A stretch of DNA of 59,183 bases, taken from positions 1-59,183 of the IMG/VR virus record IMGVR_UViG_3300046791_000370; one strand, given 5' to 3'. Both the position numbers and the translations under genes were made by a program. The notes under the pieces were generated by a model. It ran no database searches, had not been told where the DNA came from, and saw nothing but the letters and a program-made list of their open reading frames with translations. Origin of the DNA: a virus. How positions within the stretch are numbered: position 1 is the first letter of the stretch; each line of letters opens with the position of its first letter. Shown piece after piece: positions 1-9,454 of this stretch.

Positions 1-72
1 ATATACGACACTTTTACTTTTCGGCGCGCAAATCTCCATGAGGAGGGACTTACAGAGTAGTAGATAGAGTAA

Positions 73-78
73 TAGTAT
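73..78 (+). promoter_or_regulatory. possible -10 box in AT-rich left end
   Basis: TAGTAT lies 19 bases before the ATG at 98 in an AT-rich stretch. It resembles the TAGTAT/TAGTCT boxes elsewhere in the window but has no TG extension and no convincing -35, so it is a weak call. Confidence 0.3.
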
Positions 79-97
79 AAACACTACACTACACCTC

Positions 98-283
98 ATG
101 TCACGTCATGTGTCATCATGTATGGAGCCCCGGGGGGTGTCACATTTATCACGCATTAGGGGGGCGGAGCGGGTCGAAAAATACTATTTAGCCCTATTTG
201 GCGCGGGACTCTTATTAGCATTGGGACTTCAGCTACTTTCCGGCGTCCTGGGCCTCGAGTCATGTTACCCTTTCTCTCCATGA
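98..283 (+). CDS. small single-pass membrane protein (hypothetical)
   Basis: A 61-residue ORF with one hydrophobic segment at about residues 29-50 (from KYYLALFGAGLL onward), so probably an inner-membrane protein. A second ATG at 122 would shorten it by 8 residues and keep the membrane segment. No ribosome binding site is obvious. It sits alone before the replication block. No family is recognised, and its reality rests only on the membrane segment and the nearby -10-like box. Confidence 0.4.
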   Translation: MSRHVSSCMEPRGVSHLSRIRGAERVEKYYLALFGAGLLLALGLQLLSGVLGLESCYPFSP

Positions 284-286
284 CAT

Positions 287-302
287 GGGCAATAGCATGC
301 CC
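287..302 (+). repeat. inverted repeat GGGCA-6-TGCCC
   Basis: GGGCA and TGCCC flank six bases. Similar ATGGGCA and GCATGCCC words recur in the noncoding right end (57.4-57.6 kb), which suggests both ends carry the same regulatory or replication-related motif. Confidence 0.4.
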
Positions 303-362
303 TATCGGCCGTTTTCGAGCCTTTTCTCTCCCACAGGACTGGCCAGGAGGTAGAATCGGTGC

Positions 363-764
363 ATGAGCAAGATCCTGGACGACCAAGAAGACGCGCAACA
401 CGGACTCGCGAGAGCCCGCCTTGCCCTGGTCAATGCCAACACCGCCATCGCCCGGGCCCAGATCGCCTACGTCAACGCGGTCAAGGGCGTCGAGCACGCC
501 ACTGAGCGCATTGCCTACCGCAAGCGCCTGATGTGGGTCACCATTCGCCGCAATGAGTCCTTCTACTGCATCCTCACGAATGAGGAGCGCAACGTCCTGA
601 TCTTCTCCCTCATGGAGAATGCGCTCATTGCTGCGGCCTCGATCCAACCCCATTTTGCCTGCACTGACCCGAACCACGACCATGGACAACCACGAAATCC
701 TGCGTGCGCTCGTCGAGCGCGTTCTGACCGGAAACAAGGCACCCGTCACCAAGCTGCGCCCTGA
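363..764 (+). CDS. hypothetical protein, alanine-rich helical N-terminus
   Basis: A 133-residue ORF with an AGGAGG ribosome binding site about 12 bases before the ATG. The first ~95 residues are helical, with an Ala-rich stretch at residues 17-45 (ARARLALVNANTAIARAQIA). The last ~28 residues overlap the next gene by 83 bases in another frame and look like out-of-frame sequence (basic, Pro/Arg-rich). No family recognised. Confidence 0.55.
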   Translation: MSKILDDQEDAQHGLARARLALVNANTAIARAQIAYVNAVKGVEHATERIAYRKRLMWVTIRRNESFYCILTNEERNVLIFSLMENALIAAASIQPHFACTDPNHDHGQPRNPACARRARSDRKQGTRHQAAP

Positions 765-855
765 CTACGAAGATCAAGCCCGAGCGGCGATCCAGAAGGC
801 GTATGATGCCATCCGCAAGGACCGGCGTGAGCAGGTCAACATGGGGGCGGGGTGA
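682..855 (+). CDS. hypothetical small helical protein
   Basis: A 57-residue protein starting MDNHEILRALVERVL. The upstream in-frame ATG at 619 lies deep in the preceding gene, so the start at 682 is preferred. It ends 3 bases before the primase-helicase start and is likely translated with it. It is charged and mostly helical, with no recognised family. Confidence 0.5.
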   Translation: MDNHEILRALVERVLTGNKAPVTKLRPDYEDQARAAIQKAYDAIRKDRREQVNMGAG

Positions 856-858
856 CCC

Positions 859-3540
859 ATGCAGCAGCGTGTGACGTATGTGGGCCCGGTCAAGCTCCCG
901 AGTGATAGCCCGTGCATCACCGAGTCCTTGGCCGAGCTGCTGGAGAATCCACAGTCCATCGAGACCAAGTGGGACTGCATGGTGCAGCCCACGGTCGCAT
1001 CCTCATCCGCACACGACTGCCGCACGAATCAGAACACGCCCCGGCGCCTGCACAAGCTCGGCCATACGCTCTCGGCCAGCTATGTCTTCTTTGACCTGGA
1101 CCTGAAGCACCTATATCCCGATCGGGAACGCAACGAGCAAGGCGGGCTGCCCTGGTCCAGCCTCACCCCAGCCGAGCAGGAACAGGCCGAATCGCCCCTG
1201 ACACGCTTCGTCACGGGCTTCGGCAACACCGTGACCTATCGGACTCGGCACGGGCTACGGGCCATCCTCGCCCTGCCTAGTCCAATCCCGATCGGGATCA
1301 CGGGCTCCGCCTACGAGCACCTGACCAACTCACTGTTAGCACTCGCGACCGAGCAAGGACTGACACTGGATGACTCGGTCACCGACTGGACTCATCTCTT
1401 CCGCTTGCCGTTCGCGGACGTGACCGTGAACTACTTCCCGGCCGAGGCCAGCCCGCTGCTGCTCTCGCTCATGAACCGGGCCCTGACGCAGCATCCGCCC
1501 GAGCGCGAGCTGGCCGAGCATGCCAAGCAAGGCTTCCCGGCCCTGCCCACGATGGCCGACGTGGCCATTCCGGCTATCATCGACCCACCATCCGATCTGG
1601 AGCAGGCCCGAACCGCGCTCCCACGCTGGATGCAGGACGCGCTGCCCACCCTCGAACGCTATGACGAGCACCGCAACGTGCGCCTGCTCAAGGGCTCCGA
1701 GTCGGTGGCTAAGGCCCTGGCCATGACGCCCTACTTCACGTTCGGGCACTGTTACCATTTACTCGCCCCGGCCGCGACCACATTCGGTTACGACCAGAGC
1801 GAGCGCGTCCCATATCTTGCGCAGCTCCCGCGCTTCGTGGCCACGGCCATGGCCAGGGCAGAGGCGCATCGGCGAGCCATGGCCACCATGGACGCAGCAG
1901 CATTGCCACCCCGGCCGACTGAGCCTGACGCGAATACGGGCGAGGCGGCGTCACCGGCCGTCGCCCGGGGTGGGATTTTATACGAGGCCGTGCGGACCTA
2001 CCTCCCTGACGTGCCGCCGCTTGATGATATTGGTGTGCTCGTGTGGATGGGCGAGCATCGGCGCTTGATGTTGGCCACGAACCAAGGCGGCAATACCATG
2101 TTCATGCCCTTGGCTCGCGATGGGTTCTACTATCCATTCCCGCAGCCAATCACCACATTGGGCCACGTCATCCGCGAATACAGCTACCCGCGTTTGATCG
2201 CAACGGACTGGGAGATCGACGAGAAGGTCAAGCCCAAGACTCCCAAGCAGCTAGTGGACGAATACTGCACGCTGGTCAACGGCCAGAAGGTGGTCTATGG
2301 CCCACGCGGCTGCTCGCTCCAGTTCGAGAACGGCTTCCCGATGCTGGGCCACAGCCCGATCATCCCCATCGATCATGAGCCCAAGTTCGACGCGGACATC
2401 GACCAGTGGCTGACGGCCATGTTCGCCGAGCGAAAGGACGAGTTCCTGCGCGCATTCATCCCGATCGGTCGCCCTCAGGACGGACCCACGGCCATCGTTG
2501 CTATCATTGGCGCGCGCAAGTCGGGCAAGAACATGCTGGTCCACGGCATCTCTGAGTGGTTCAGCCCCTCCAAGCTAGCCCACCCTAATGCCATCACATC
2601 CGAGTATGAGGATGATCTGTATGATTGCGCCATCATCCACGCCGAGGAGGGCTTCGGCTCGGGCGGCAAGGACCTGGCCGAGAAGCTGCGCCGGTTCACG
2701 GGTGGCGCTCGCAAGCGCATCAATCCCAAGGGCAAGGGCAAGGTCGAGGTCGCGGGCATTCACCGCATGGTGGTGACGGCAAACAACATGGACTGGATGC
2801 AGCTCATGATCGGCGACCGCTCCCTGACCCAGGACGACAAAGAGGCCATTGCGAGTCGTATTGCGATCTTCCATGTGCGGCGCGAGGCATCCATGCTCTT
2901 GGAGTCCAAGAAGCAGCACCAGCACACGAACGGCTGGGTCGCTCACGAGGCAGCTCCGACCGAATACCGGCTCGCTCGCCACCTGGTGGCCGAGATGCAC
3001 CGTCTGTTCACATTCAAGGCCGATGGCAAGCTGGTGCGCGGCGAGGGTCGCTTGCTCTACGACGGTGAGTCCACTCCCGAACTGGATGCGGCGCTCGACA
3101 CGGGCGTGAGCGACACCGAGGCCAATGCGATGATTGGGATCAACGTCATGTTCAGCAGCAACGGCGTGGCCTTCGCGAACTGCTGCGTCGACATGATCCA
3201 CTGGGGCGTGTGGGTCACGGTCTCGGGCGTGATCGAGGCCATGAAGCGCCGCCAGGAGAACACGAGCCCAGTGTGGATCGGTCGCACGTTGAATGCACTG
3301 GCCACAAGCAAGGATCGGATCTTCGGGGCCACGCATCGCTACTTCATCCCGTTCTCGCGCCTGTTCACCAAAGGCTCCTTATACGCAGAATGGACCGGGC
3401 AGATCAAGGAGGCATTCGCGGCGTGGTTCGAGGCCGGCAAGCCTGAGAGCCCGCCTGATACTCAACCTATCGAGCCCGCAGTCCGAACCAAGCCCGCGAT
3501 CGACGTGGCAGCAGACCTCAAGGCAGGGGCTAGGCCATGA
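859..3540 (+). CDS. primase-helicase (AEP-like N-terminus, SF3/D5-like C-terminal ATPase)
   Basis: An 893-residue replication enzyme. Near the N-terminus VFFDLDL (residues 76-82, Asp79/Asp81) looks like the metal-binding motif of archaeo-eukaryotic primases. RTRHGLRAIL (about 128) and the FRLPF region (about 185) sit where the later primase motifs are expected. The C-terminal half has a Walker A variant GARKSGKN (about 550), an acidic Walker B region IIHAEEG (about 590) and a sensor-like MVVTANN (about 637), typical of D5/SF3-type phage ATPases. It would prime and unwind DNA at the replication fork. The stop overlaps the next start as ATGA. Confidence 0.85.
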   Translation: MQQRVTYVGPVKLPSDSPCITESLAELLENPQSIETKWDCMVQPTVASSSAHDCRTNQNTPRRLHKLGHTLSASYVFFDLDLKHLYPDRERNEQGGLPWSSLTPAEQEQAESPLTRFVTGFGNTVTYRTRHGLRAILALPSPIPIGITGSAYEHLTNSLLALATEQGLTLDDSVTDWTHLFRLPFADVTVNYFPAEASPLLLSLMNRALTQHPPERELAEHAKQGFPALPTMADVAIPAIIDPPSDLEQARTALPRWMQDALPTLERYDEHRNVRLLKGSESVAKALAMTPYFTFGHCYHLLAPAATTFGYDQSERVPYLAQLPRFVATAMARAEAHRRAMATMDAAALPPRPTEPDANTGEAASPAVARGGILYEAVRTYLPDVPPLDDIGVLVWMGEHRRLMLATNQGGNTMFMPLARDGFYYPFPQPITTLGHVIREYSYPRLIATDWEIDEKVKPKTPKQLVDEYCTLVNGQKVVYGPRGCSLQFENGFPMLGHSPIIPIDHEPKFDADIDQWLTAMFAERKDEFLRAFIPIGRPQDGPTAIVAIIGARKSGKNMLVHGISEWFSPSKLAHPNAITSEYEDDLYDCAIIHAEEGFGSGGKDLAEKLRRFTGGARKRINPKGKGKVEVAGIHRMVVTANNMDWMQLMIGDRSLTQDDKEAIASRIAIFHVRREASMLLESKKQHQHTNGWVAHEAAPTEYRLARHLVAEMHRLFTFKADGKLVRGEGRLLYDGESTPELDAALDTGVSDTEANAMIGINVMFSSNGVAFANCCVDMIHWGVWVTVSGVIEAMKRRQENTSPVWIGRTLNALATSKDRIFGATHRYFIPFSRLFTKGSLYAEWTGQIKEAFAAWFEAGKPESPPDTQPIEPAVRTKPAIDVAADLKAGARP

Positions 3541-5468
3541 ACTCATACTCGATCAGTCGGGTCACCACGGCCGAGTCCTGCACCCGCAAGTGGATGGGCG
3601 AGAGCGTCTACAAGCTGCCCATCAAGATGGACCGCAGCTCATTCACATTCGGCACGGTCATGCACGCGCAGATCGAGAACTACCTGCTCGGGCGCCCGAT
3701 GTATGACGGGGACTGGATGAAGGTCACCGAGAACGACGGCAGCGTCTGGCGCCTGGCACCATACGAGGGCGACACGATCAAAGCCCTCATTGCGACCGGC
3801 CTAGACCACGGCGTGATCGTGCGCCCGCCCGAGATGCAGGTCGAGCACGCATTCGAGTTCCCGCTGCCGGGCCTCGGCAAGTTCACGGGCAAGATCGACG
3901 TTCTCCATCGGGACGGCGTGCAGGACCACAAGAGCGCGGGCACTACGACCTATCTCGTGGCGCAGAACAAGCTGGCCAACAACATCCAGTTGATGGCATA
4001 TGCGCTCGTCTACTTCGAGAAGTATCCCGACGCCGACGAGTGCGAGATTCGGCACAACAACTTCGTGAAGACCGGCTACGTTGACAAGCGGCCGGCGACC
4101 GTGACTCGTGCCCAGGTCGAGAGCATGTGGCAGACCAGGATCATGCCCATCATGCAGCGCATGCACGAGGCCCGCACACAGTATCCTTTTGAGACTGACT
4201 TTCTGAAGGTGCCAGGACCCCACGAGGCCGGCATTTGCGGAAAGTATCGTGGCTGCCCATTCAGGCGAATCTGTGGGCGAGCCGAGACCGTCGAGCAATA
4301 CCGCAGTCGCATGGAGTATGCTCCCACGACACCCGATTCAAAACCAACAGAACAACTACCCATGACTCGTTTCGCACGTGCCGCAGCCGCTTCCACCACG
4401 ACCGCTCCCACTCCGCCACCGGCCCCGCCCGCGGCGGTCACCCCGCCCAAGGCCAAGCCCGAGAGCCAGGCCGATCGCCTCGCGCGGCTCCAGCGCGAGA
4501 AGGTAGCGGCCGTGGCGTCCAGTGCGGTGGCCATGGCTTCCGCTGGGGCTCCGCAAGCCGATGAGCTGACGCCCTCACCCGTCGCGGCGCCGAGCGGCCC
4601 GCCCATCGTGGACGTCGAGGGCGTGACGATCGTGCCCGTGGTCCAGGCGCCCGTGCAGGGCATGGACAACAACCTGCTGGCGCCCTGGCGGAATCCGACC
4701 TGCGGGAACACGAACTGCCGGGCTCGAGGATATACGGACGACGGCAAGATGTGCGTCGGCTGCGCGGGCTACTACAAGCGCGAGACCAACGTGGACGCCT
4801 CGGACTTCTTCAAGAAGGGCTACCCTCGCGGTAGGCTCCAGTGGGTGGTCGACGGCAAGACCTACGAGCTGGACCTGGAGAAGGGCGCCGTGAAGGGCAA
4901 GGACAAGCCCCCGGTGGCCGCTGCGCCCACGCAGACCACGCCCCTGGCCTCGGCGCCCGCCGAGAAGGCAGCCGCTGCTGCGGCCTCCCAGCCGGCTCCC
5001 AAGCCCCGCTCGGCCGGCGACGAGATGGCTGACCAGCTCCAGGCCGAGCTGGACCAGATCACCGAGCCGCCACCGCCGGTCCAGCCCCCGCCCGCTGCGG
5101 AGGCCCTGCGCGGCGCCGGCCCCATCCCGATCGAGCAGGTCGAGCTGGACGTCAAGGGCCTGCTCCCGATCGCCCTGATGCGCGGTGTGACCCACACGCG
5201 GCAGATCGCGATCCGCGGCACGGTCGACGCCCAGCTCCTGTTCCGCGAGCTGGCCATCAAGCTGGCGAAGGCGGGCAAGGTCGAGTCCTACTACAGCCTC
5301 GATACCTGGAAGCGCCGCGACGCGCTCAAGGTCGAGGTCTTGGCCGCGCTGAAGACGATCCCGCCCGGCACCCTGGTCCTGGCCCCACATCGGGGCGATG
5401 CGGACCTGGACGCGATGGTGGACGTCATCGAGACCAACTCCTGTGATACCTTTCAGGGAACCAAGTGA
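3537..5468 (+). CDS. PD-(D/E)XK nuclease (RecB/Cas4-like) with long C-terminal extension
   Basis: A 643-residue protein. The N-terminal ~250 residues form a RecB-like nuclease: His43 in GTVMH, Asp121 in GKIDVL, then Asp130-His-Lys132 as the D-x-K catalytic pair. Cys15 and three cysteines at about 234-246 (ICGKYRGCPFRRIC) are spaced as in Fe-S cluster nucleases of the Cas4/AddB type. A Pro/Ala-rich linker follows, then a second cysteine cluster (CGNTNCRA ... CVGC, about 385-410) that may bind zinc, then an unrecognised C-terminal domain. It probably resects DNA ends in recombination. The fusion to a Zn-like domain is unusual. Confidence 0.8.
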   Translation: MNSYSISRVTTAESCTRKWMGESVYKLPIKMDRSSFTFGTVMHAQIENYLLGRPMYDGDWMKVTENDGSVWRLAPYEGDTIKALIATGLDHGVIVRPPEMQVEHAFEFPLPGLGKFTGKIDVLHRDGVQDHKSAGTTTYLVAQNKLANNIQLMAYALVYFEKYPDADECEIRHNNFVKTGYVDKRPATVTRAQVESMWQTRIMPIMQRMHEARTQYPFETDFLKVPGPHEAGICGKYRGCPFRRICGRAETVEQYRSRMEYAPTTPDSKPTEQLPMTRFARAAAASTTTAPTPPPAPPAAVTPPKAKPESQADRLARLQREKVAAVASSAVAMASAGAPQADELTPSPVAAPSGPPIVDVEGVTIVPVVQAPVQGMDNNLLAPWRNPTCGNTNCRARGYTDDGKMCVGCAGYYKRETNVDASDFFKKGYPRGRLQWVVDGKTYELDLEKGAVKGKDKPPVAAAPTQTTPLASAPAEKAAAAAASQPAPKPRSAGDEMADQLQAELDQITEPPPPVQPPPAAEALRGAGPIPIEQVELDVKGLLPIALMRGVTHTRQIAIRGTVDAQLLFRELAIKLAKAGKVESYYSLDTWKRRDALKVEVLAALKTIPPGTLVLAPHRGDADLDAMVDVIETNSCDTFQGTK

Positions 5469-6592
5469 CACCAATGAACACGCTCACGCTCAAGACTTCT
5501 CTCCGCTCTACCATCACCGACGTCTTCCCGGGCCTGAACCCCGCGCTCGTCGACAGGCTCTGCGACAGGATCGCGGAGGGCTTCAAGCCGGTCCCGAAGA
5601 CCTGGAAGACCGCGCAGGCCATGCTCGACGGCCAGGCTGCGGGCCACAAGGAGGAGGTCGCCAAGCTCCGCGAGGAGAACCTGGCGCTCACCCGCAAGTC
5701 CGAGGTCGCGATCAACGACTACAAGAACGTCCTGCGCAAGGTCGCGAAGGAGATCGAGGGCGCACGCGAAGCGATCCTGGAGAGGGGCAGCTTCGATCCG
5801 ATGATCTCTCTCGGTGACAACATCCGGCGCATCGGCGTCCGCACGTTCAGCGGCGGCCCGCTCAACACGCCGAGCACCGCCTGGGCGCGGCACGCGATCG
5901 GCCAGGGCGCGAACGAATACGTGAGCCCATCGACCGATCCGGTGCTCAAGCAGGAGCAGTCGACGGCTTCCTACCTCCTCCGCCAGGTCCGGCAGACGCT
6001 GTCGGCGGCCGGCATCGAGGAGCGCACCTATGGCCGGACCCGGCTCACGTCTGAGATGCTCACGGATGCTATCCAGGCAGTCAAGGAGCGCAAGGCCATC
6101 GGCCAGAAGCTATCCGCGAACTGCCCGGTCGCGCTCCCCACGAGCGTGCCCCAGCACACGGAGGAGCTGATCAAGCGCTACAATGAGGCCAACGAGACGA
6201 TCCGGCAGCTCCGCGCGGGCAACAAGGAGCCGTCCCTGGCCAAGACGGTCAAGGATGCGATCACGCGCGGCGGCGAGTTCTTCAGCCCCGACCGCGAGAC
6301 GGCGGCCGAGCTGGTCGTCCGGTTCATGGGCGACGTGGTCAAGCAGGAGGACGCGCTCGGCCGCGAGCGCCAGCAGAACCTGGACCTGGTCAGCGCGAAC
6401 AACTCGCTGCGGAACGACGTGCAGATCCTCACGCGCAGATCGCGCGGGCTCAGCAGCGGGCCGACGATCGCGATCGGCGCGAACAACGCGCAGCTCATCA
6501 AGGACCAGATGGAGCGTATCCGCTGCTTGGAGCAGTTCAACGCTGGCCTGGCCGAGAAGCTGGAGACCGTGCGCAAGTCGGTGGGCCTGTGA
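5465..6592 (+). CDS. hypothetical protein, extended coiled-coil
   Basis: A 375-residue charged, mostly helical protein with predicted coiled-coil stretches (e.g. about residues 55-100 and 235-300). The GTG start at 5465 overlaps the preceding stop as GTGA. An ATG at 5474 is the alternative and would shorten it by three residues. No catalytic motif or family is recognised. Its place between the nuclease and the Endo VII/helicase genes suggests a recombination or replication accessory role. Confidence 0.65.
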   Translation: MTPMNTLTLKTSLRSTITDVFPGLNPALVDRLCDRIAEGFKPVPKTWKTAQAMLDGQAAGHKEEVAKLREENLALTRKSEVAINDYKNVLRKVAKEIEGAREAILERGSFDPMISLGDNIRRIGVRTFSGGPLNTPSTAWARHAIGQGANEYVSPSTDPVLKQEQSTASYLLRQVRQTLSAAGIEERTYGRTRLTSEMLTDAIQAVKERKAIGQKLSANCPVALPTSVPQHTEELIKRYNEANETIRQLRAGNKEPSLAKTVKDAITRGGEFFSPDRETAAELVVRFMGDVVKQEDALGRERQQNLDLVSANNSLRNDVQILTRRSRGLSSGPTIAIGANNAQLIKDQMERIRCLEQFNAGLAEKLETVRKSVGL

Positions 6593-6990
6593 GCCCCCGC
6601 ACGCTCCTGATCGTGGCCCTGGTTCACGGCTCCCTCGCGGGCCGTGAGCTGCGGCTGGAGGACTTGGAGAACGACGCTCAGGTCGAGCGGCTGCGCGAGA
6701 TCGCGGATCGCATCCTGGACGAGGTCGCCGAGCAGGATGGCAGCGCGCCGACCGACACGCCCCGCAACCTGCGGGACGCGGGCAAGCTCAAGGAGAAGAG
6801 CAAGGAGGCCGAGGAGGCACTGGAGGACGCGGAGCGCGCGGCGCCCGACCACCGGTTCGTCAAGTCGTGCCGGGAGTGGTATCGCGAGAATGGGTTCCTG
6901 ACGCCGAAGCAGATCGCGGCGCTGGACAAGTTCTCGGACGCCGCAGACCGCGACGACGAGCGCACGGATTACGGTGAAATCCCGTTCTGA
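6589..6990 (+). CDS. hypothetical acidic protein
   Basis: A 133-residue protein starting with GTG in a GTGA overlap with the previous stop. After a short hydrophobic start it is highly charged, with an acidic helical middle (KLKEKSKEAEEALEDAERA) and an acidic tail. No family recognised. The C-terminus reads like a small single-copy replication accessory protein, but nothing firm supports a role. Confidence 0.6.
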   Translation: MSPRTLLIVALVHGSLAGRELRLEDLENDAQVERLREIADRILDEVAEQDGSAPTDTPRNLRDAGKLKEKSKEAEEALEDAERAAPDHRFVKSCREWYRENGFLTPKQIAALDKFSDAADRDDERTDYGEIPF

Positions 6991-6993
6991 TCC

Positions 6994-7464
6994 ATGAACC
7001 CGGCGCAGAAGCGGGCCTACATGCGAGCATGGTGGAAGGCCCATCCCGGATACAAGCGCAAATACTACAAAGCCAATGCGAAACGTATCCGGGAGCAGTC
7101 TTGTGACCAACAACGTCGCTCGAAGTATGGGCTTGAGCCCGAAGATTTCGCCGCGTTGTGGACTTTCGAGGGTGGAGTCTGCGCGATCTGTGGCACGGAT
7201 CGGACTCTGGTAGTCGACCATGATCATGCGACGGGTAAGGTCCGTGGTCTGCTGTGTAGTCTACACAATCGCATGCTTGGCCATGCTCATGACGATCTTC
7301 AGACGCTCCAATCGGCCGTGAAATACCTCAATGAACGATCCCAAGGTTGCCCGATACTTCGCAGAACAGCATTACCACGGCCGTGCAAAGCCCATGCCCG
7401 TCGTCGAGCTGGAGCGAATCCTCGGCCTGCCGCTCGTGCCAGAAGTAGACGAAGACGACGCTGA
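6994..7464 (+). CDS. Endonuclease VII-type HNH nuclease (recombination endonuclease), copy 1
   Basis: The first ~115 residues match the T4 endonuclease VII (gp49) family: Cys63-x2-Cys66, the DHDHATG core (Asp75-His78), RGLLC and an Asn after the last metal ligand. The fourth zinc ligand is His91 instead of Cys (CSLHN). Such enzymes resolve branched DNA before packaging. The ORF runs 134 bases into the helicase gene, so its last ~45 residues are Arg/Ala/Pro-rich sequence that looks out of frame. A second copy with intact cysteines lies at 57000. Confidence 0.82.
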   Translation: MNPAQKRAYMRAWWKAHPGYKRKYYKANAKRIREQSCDQQRRSKYGLEPEDFAALWTFEGGVCAICGTDRTLVVDHDHATGKVRGLLCSLHNRMLGHAHDDLQTLQSAVKYLNERSQGCPILRRTALPRPCKAHARRRAGANPRPAARARSRRRRR

Positions 7465-9409
7465 GGTCTTCTCCATCGAGCGGATGAGGCCCGATGCTTA
7501 TGCCGCGACCGACGACTCGGGCAAGCCCTTGTGGCGCATCAACCCCACCCAGGTCGGGATGGTGCAGTCATACCTGGACTATGGCGGCGGCTTCTTCCCC
7601 GTGGGCACCGGCTTCGGCAAGACGCTTGCGTCGTTCCTTATTGCGAACGAGGCGTTCAAGCACGGCATCAAGAAGATCCTCCTCCTGATCCCGGCCAACG
7701 CGGCGCCACAGACCGCGCTCCAGCAGCTACCGTTCGCGCGCAAGCTCGTCGAGCTGAGCCTGAACAACATCCACTTCTTCTACGGCCGGCCGTGGGACTC
7801 GCGGCTGTCGATTGCCAAGACGGGCGGCGCCGGGCTCTACATCGTCAACTACTCCCACATCTCGGCCCAGTCCGGCGTCGATCTGCTGGCCATGCTCCAG
7901 CCCGAGCTGGTCATCGCGGACGAGGCCCACATGCTGGGCAACCCGCGCTCGGGCGTGGGAAAGAAGGTGATGTCGATGCTGGACGAGATGGGCCCCCAGT
8001 TCGTGGCCATGTCGGGCACGATGGCCAAGAAGAAGCTCCGACAGATGCACCACCTGATGATGCGCGCGCTCCATGACCGCAGCCCGCTGCCCAAGACAAT
8101 GTCAACACTGGAGTCGTGGTCGGTCCATCTGGACTCGCACGCGACGGGTGACGTGGAGGAGATGCCCGAGTCCCTGTCCCCACTCGTCAACTGGGCCAAG
8201 TTACATTATCCGGGCGAGACTTTTAACCCGACCACGTCCGACCTGCGCCGGGCCTTCCAGCTCCGCCTGCACTCCGCGCCGGGCGTGATCGCGACGAAGG
8301 GTGAGTCGGTGGGCACGTCGCTCTACATCGAGAACCGGCCGGTCGAGGGCCTGGAGAAGTCCAAGGGCTGGGACGTCGTCAAGCAGACTTTGGAGGACGT
8401 CGAGATTTGGATGAAGACGCCAGATGGGGACGAGCTGGAGCACAAGATGCTCACGTTCAAGTGGCGGCACGAGCTGAACGCGGGCGGGCACAACTCACTC
8501 TACTGGCCGACGCCCGAGCACATGGTGAAGTTCAAGACCGCGGACTCCACTGGACACGCGGCCGAGCTGATCATGAAGAGCCAGCTCTATCACAAGGCCC
8601 TCCAGAGATATCACTCGGTGCTGCGCGAGTTCCTGAAGACTTCGTCTATCGGCCTAGACACGCCTCGCGATGTCGCGCGCTCGATCGAGAAGGATCGCAC
8701 CCGCTACGTGCCCGAGGAAGTGGTCGAGGCATGGGACGAGAAGGAGGAGCTGGACTTCCCCGAGCGGGTCGAGCGGCTCCGGCGCTACGTGCGCCACTCG
8801 TCGGCCAAGATCGACGCGGCGCTGGACTGGGCCCATGAGCAGAAGGGCGGCTGCATCATCTGGTATTGGAACACGGGCCTAGGCAAGTGGGCCACCGAGA
8901 TCGGCGAGGCCCGCGACCAGGACGTGCTCTTCTGCCCGGCCGGCGCGGAGGCCAACGAGGCCATCGTCGATCCACTGAACGCGAGCAAAGTCGTCATTGC
9001 CTCGATCAAGGCGCACGGCACGGCCAAGAACTTGCAGCATTTCGGCAACCAATACTTCATCCAGATCAGCCGCGATGCGAGCGACATGGAGCAGACGATC
9101 TCGCGCACGCACCGCCAGGGCCAGCTCCGTGACTCGCTCGTGATCACCACAAACCTGACCACGGCCTTTGACCACATCAACTACGGGGCCATGATCAACG
9201 ATGCGATCTTCGCGCAGCAGACCCTGGGCCAGCGCCAGCGCGTGGTCTTCGCGACCTACAATCCCCTGCCCGAAATCTTCTCGCCCGAGTTCCTGAAGGA
9301 GCAGGGGATGACCCCGGCCATGCTGTCGAAGGAGCAGCGCGAGATGATCACGACCCGATTCGGAGGTTTTTCAGATCCAAAACTTGACAACTCCCGAAAG
9401 GCGGGATAG
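7331..9409 (+). CDS. SF2 DNA helicase (DEAH-box, SNF2/UvsW-like)
   Basis: A 692-residue helicase with Walker A GTGFGKT (about residues 92-98), DEAH in VIADEAHML, motif III as MSGTMA, and motif VI TISRTHRQGQ near residue 590. The RTHRQGQ form is typical of SNF2-like and phage branch-migration helicases. It probably remodels recombination or fork intermediates for the resolvases nearby. The start lies inside the Endo VII ORF. Its own N-terminal 45 codons encode plausible sequence, so the overlap is real or the upstream gene is overextended. Confidence 0.87.
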   Translation: MNDPKVARYFAEQHYHGRAKPMPVVELERILGLPLVPEVDEDDAEVFSIERMRPDAYAATDDSGKPLWRINPTQVGMVQSYLDYGGGFFPVGTGFGKTLASFLIANEAFKHGIKKILLLIPANAAPQTALQQLPFARKLVELSLNNIHFFYGRPWDSRLSIAKTGGAGLYIVNYSHISAQSGVDLLAMLQPELVIADEAHMLGNPRSGVGKKVMSMLDEMGPQFVAMSGTMAKKKLRQMHHLMMRALHDRSPLPKTMSTLESWSVHLDSHATGDVEEMPESLSPLVNWAKLHYPGETFNPTTSDLRRAFQLRLHSAPGVIATKGESVGTSLYIENRPVEGLEKSKGWDVVKQTLEDVEIWMKTPDGDELEHKMLTFKWRHELNAGGHNSLYWPTPEHMVKFKTADSTGHAAELIMKSQLYHKALQRYHSVLREFLKTSSIGLDTPRDVARSIEKDRTRYVPEEVVEAWDEKEELDFPERVERLRRYVRHSSAKIDAALDWAHEQKGGCIIWYWNTGLGKWATEIGEARDQDVLFCPAGAEANEAIVDPLNASKVVIASIKAHGTAKNLQHFGNQYFIQISRDASDMEQTISRTHRQGQLRDSLVITTNLTTAFDHINYGAMINDAIFAQQTLGQRQRVVFATYNPLPEIFSPEFLKEQGMTPAMLSKEQREMITTRFGGFSDPKLDNSRKAG

Positions 9410-9412
9410 TCT
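9384..9412 (+). promoter_or_regulatory. sigma70-like promoter TTGACA-17-TAGTCT
   Basis: TTGACA at 9384-9389, a 17-base spacer and TAGTCT at 9407-9412. This is the only site in the window with a perfect -35 box, and it lacks the TG extension seen at the others. It overlaps the helicase stop and would drive the gene at 9455 with a leader of about 35 bases. Confidence 0.75.
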
Positions 9413-9454
9413 GGAAGGTCGGCGCTCACTGCGCCATTCAACAACAAAATCAAC

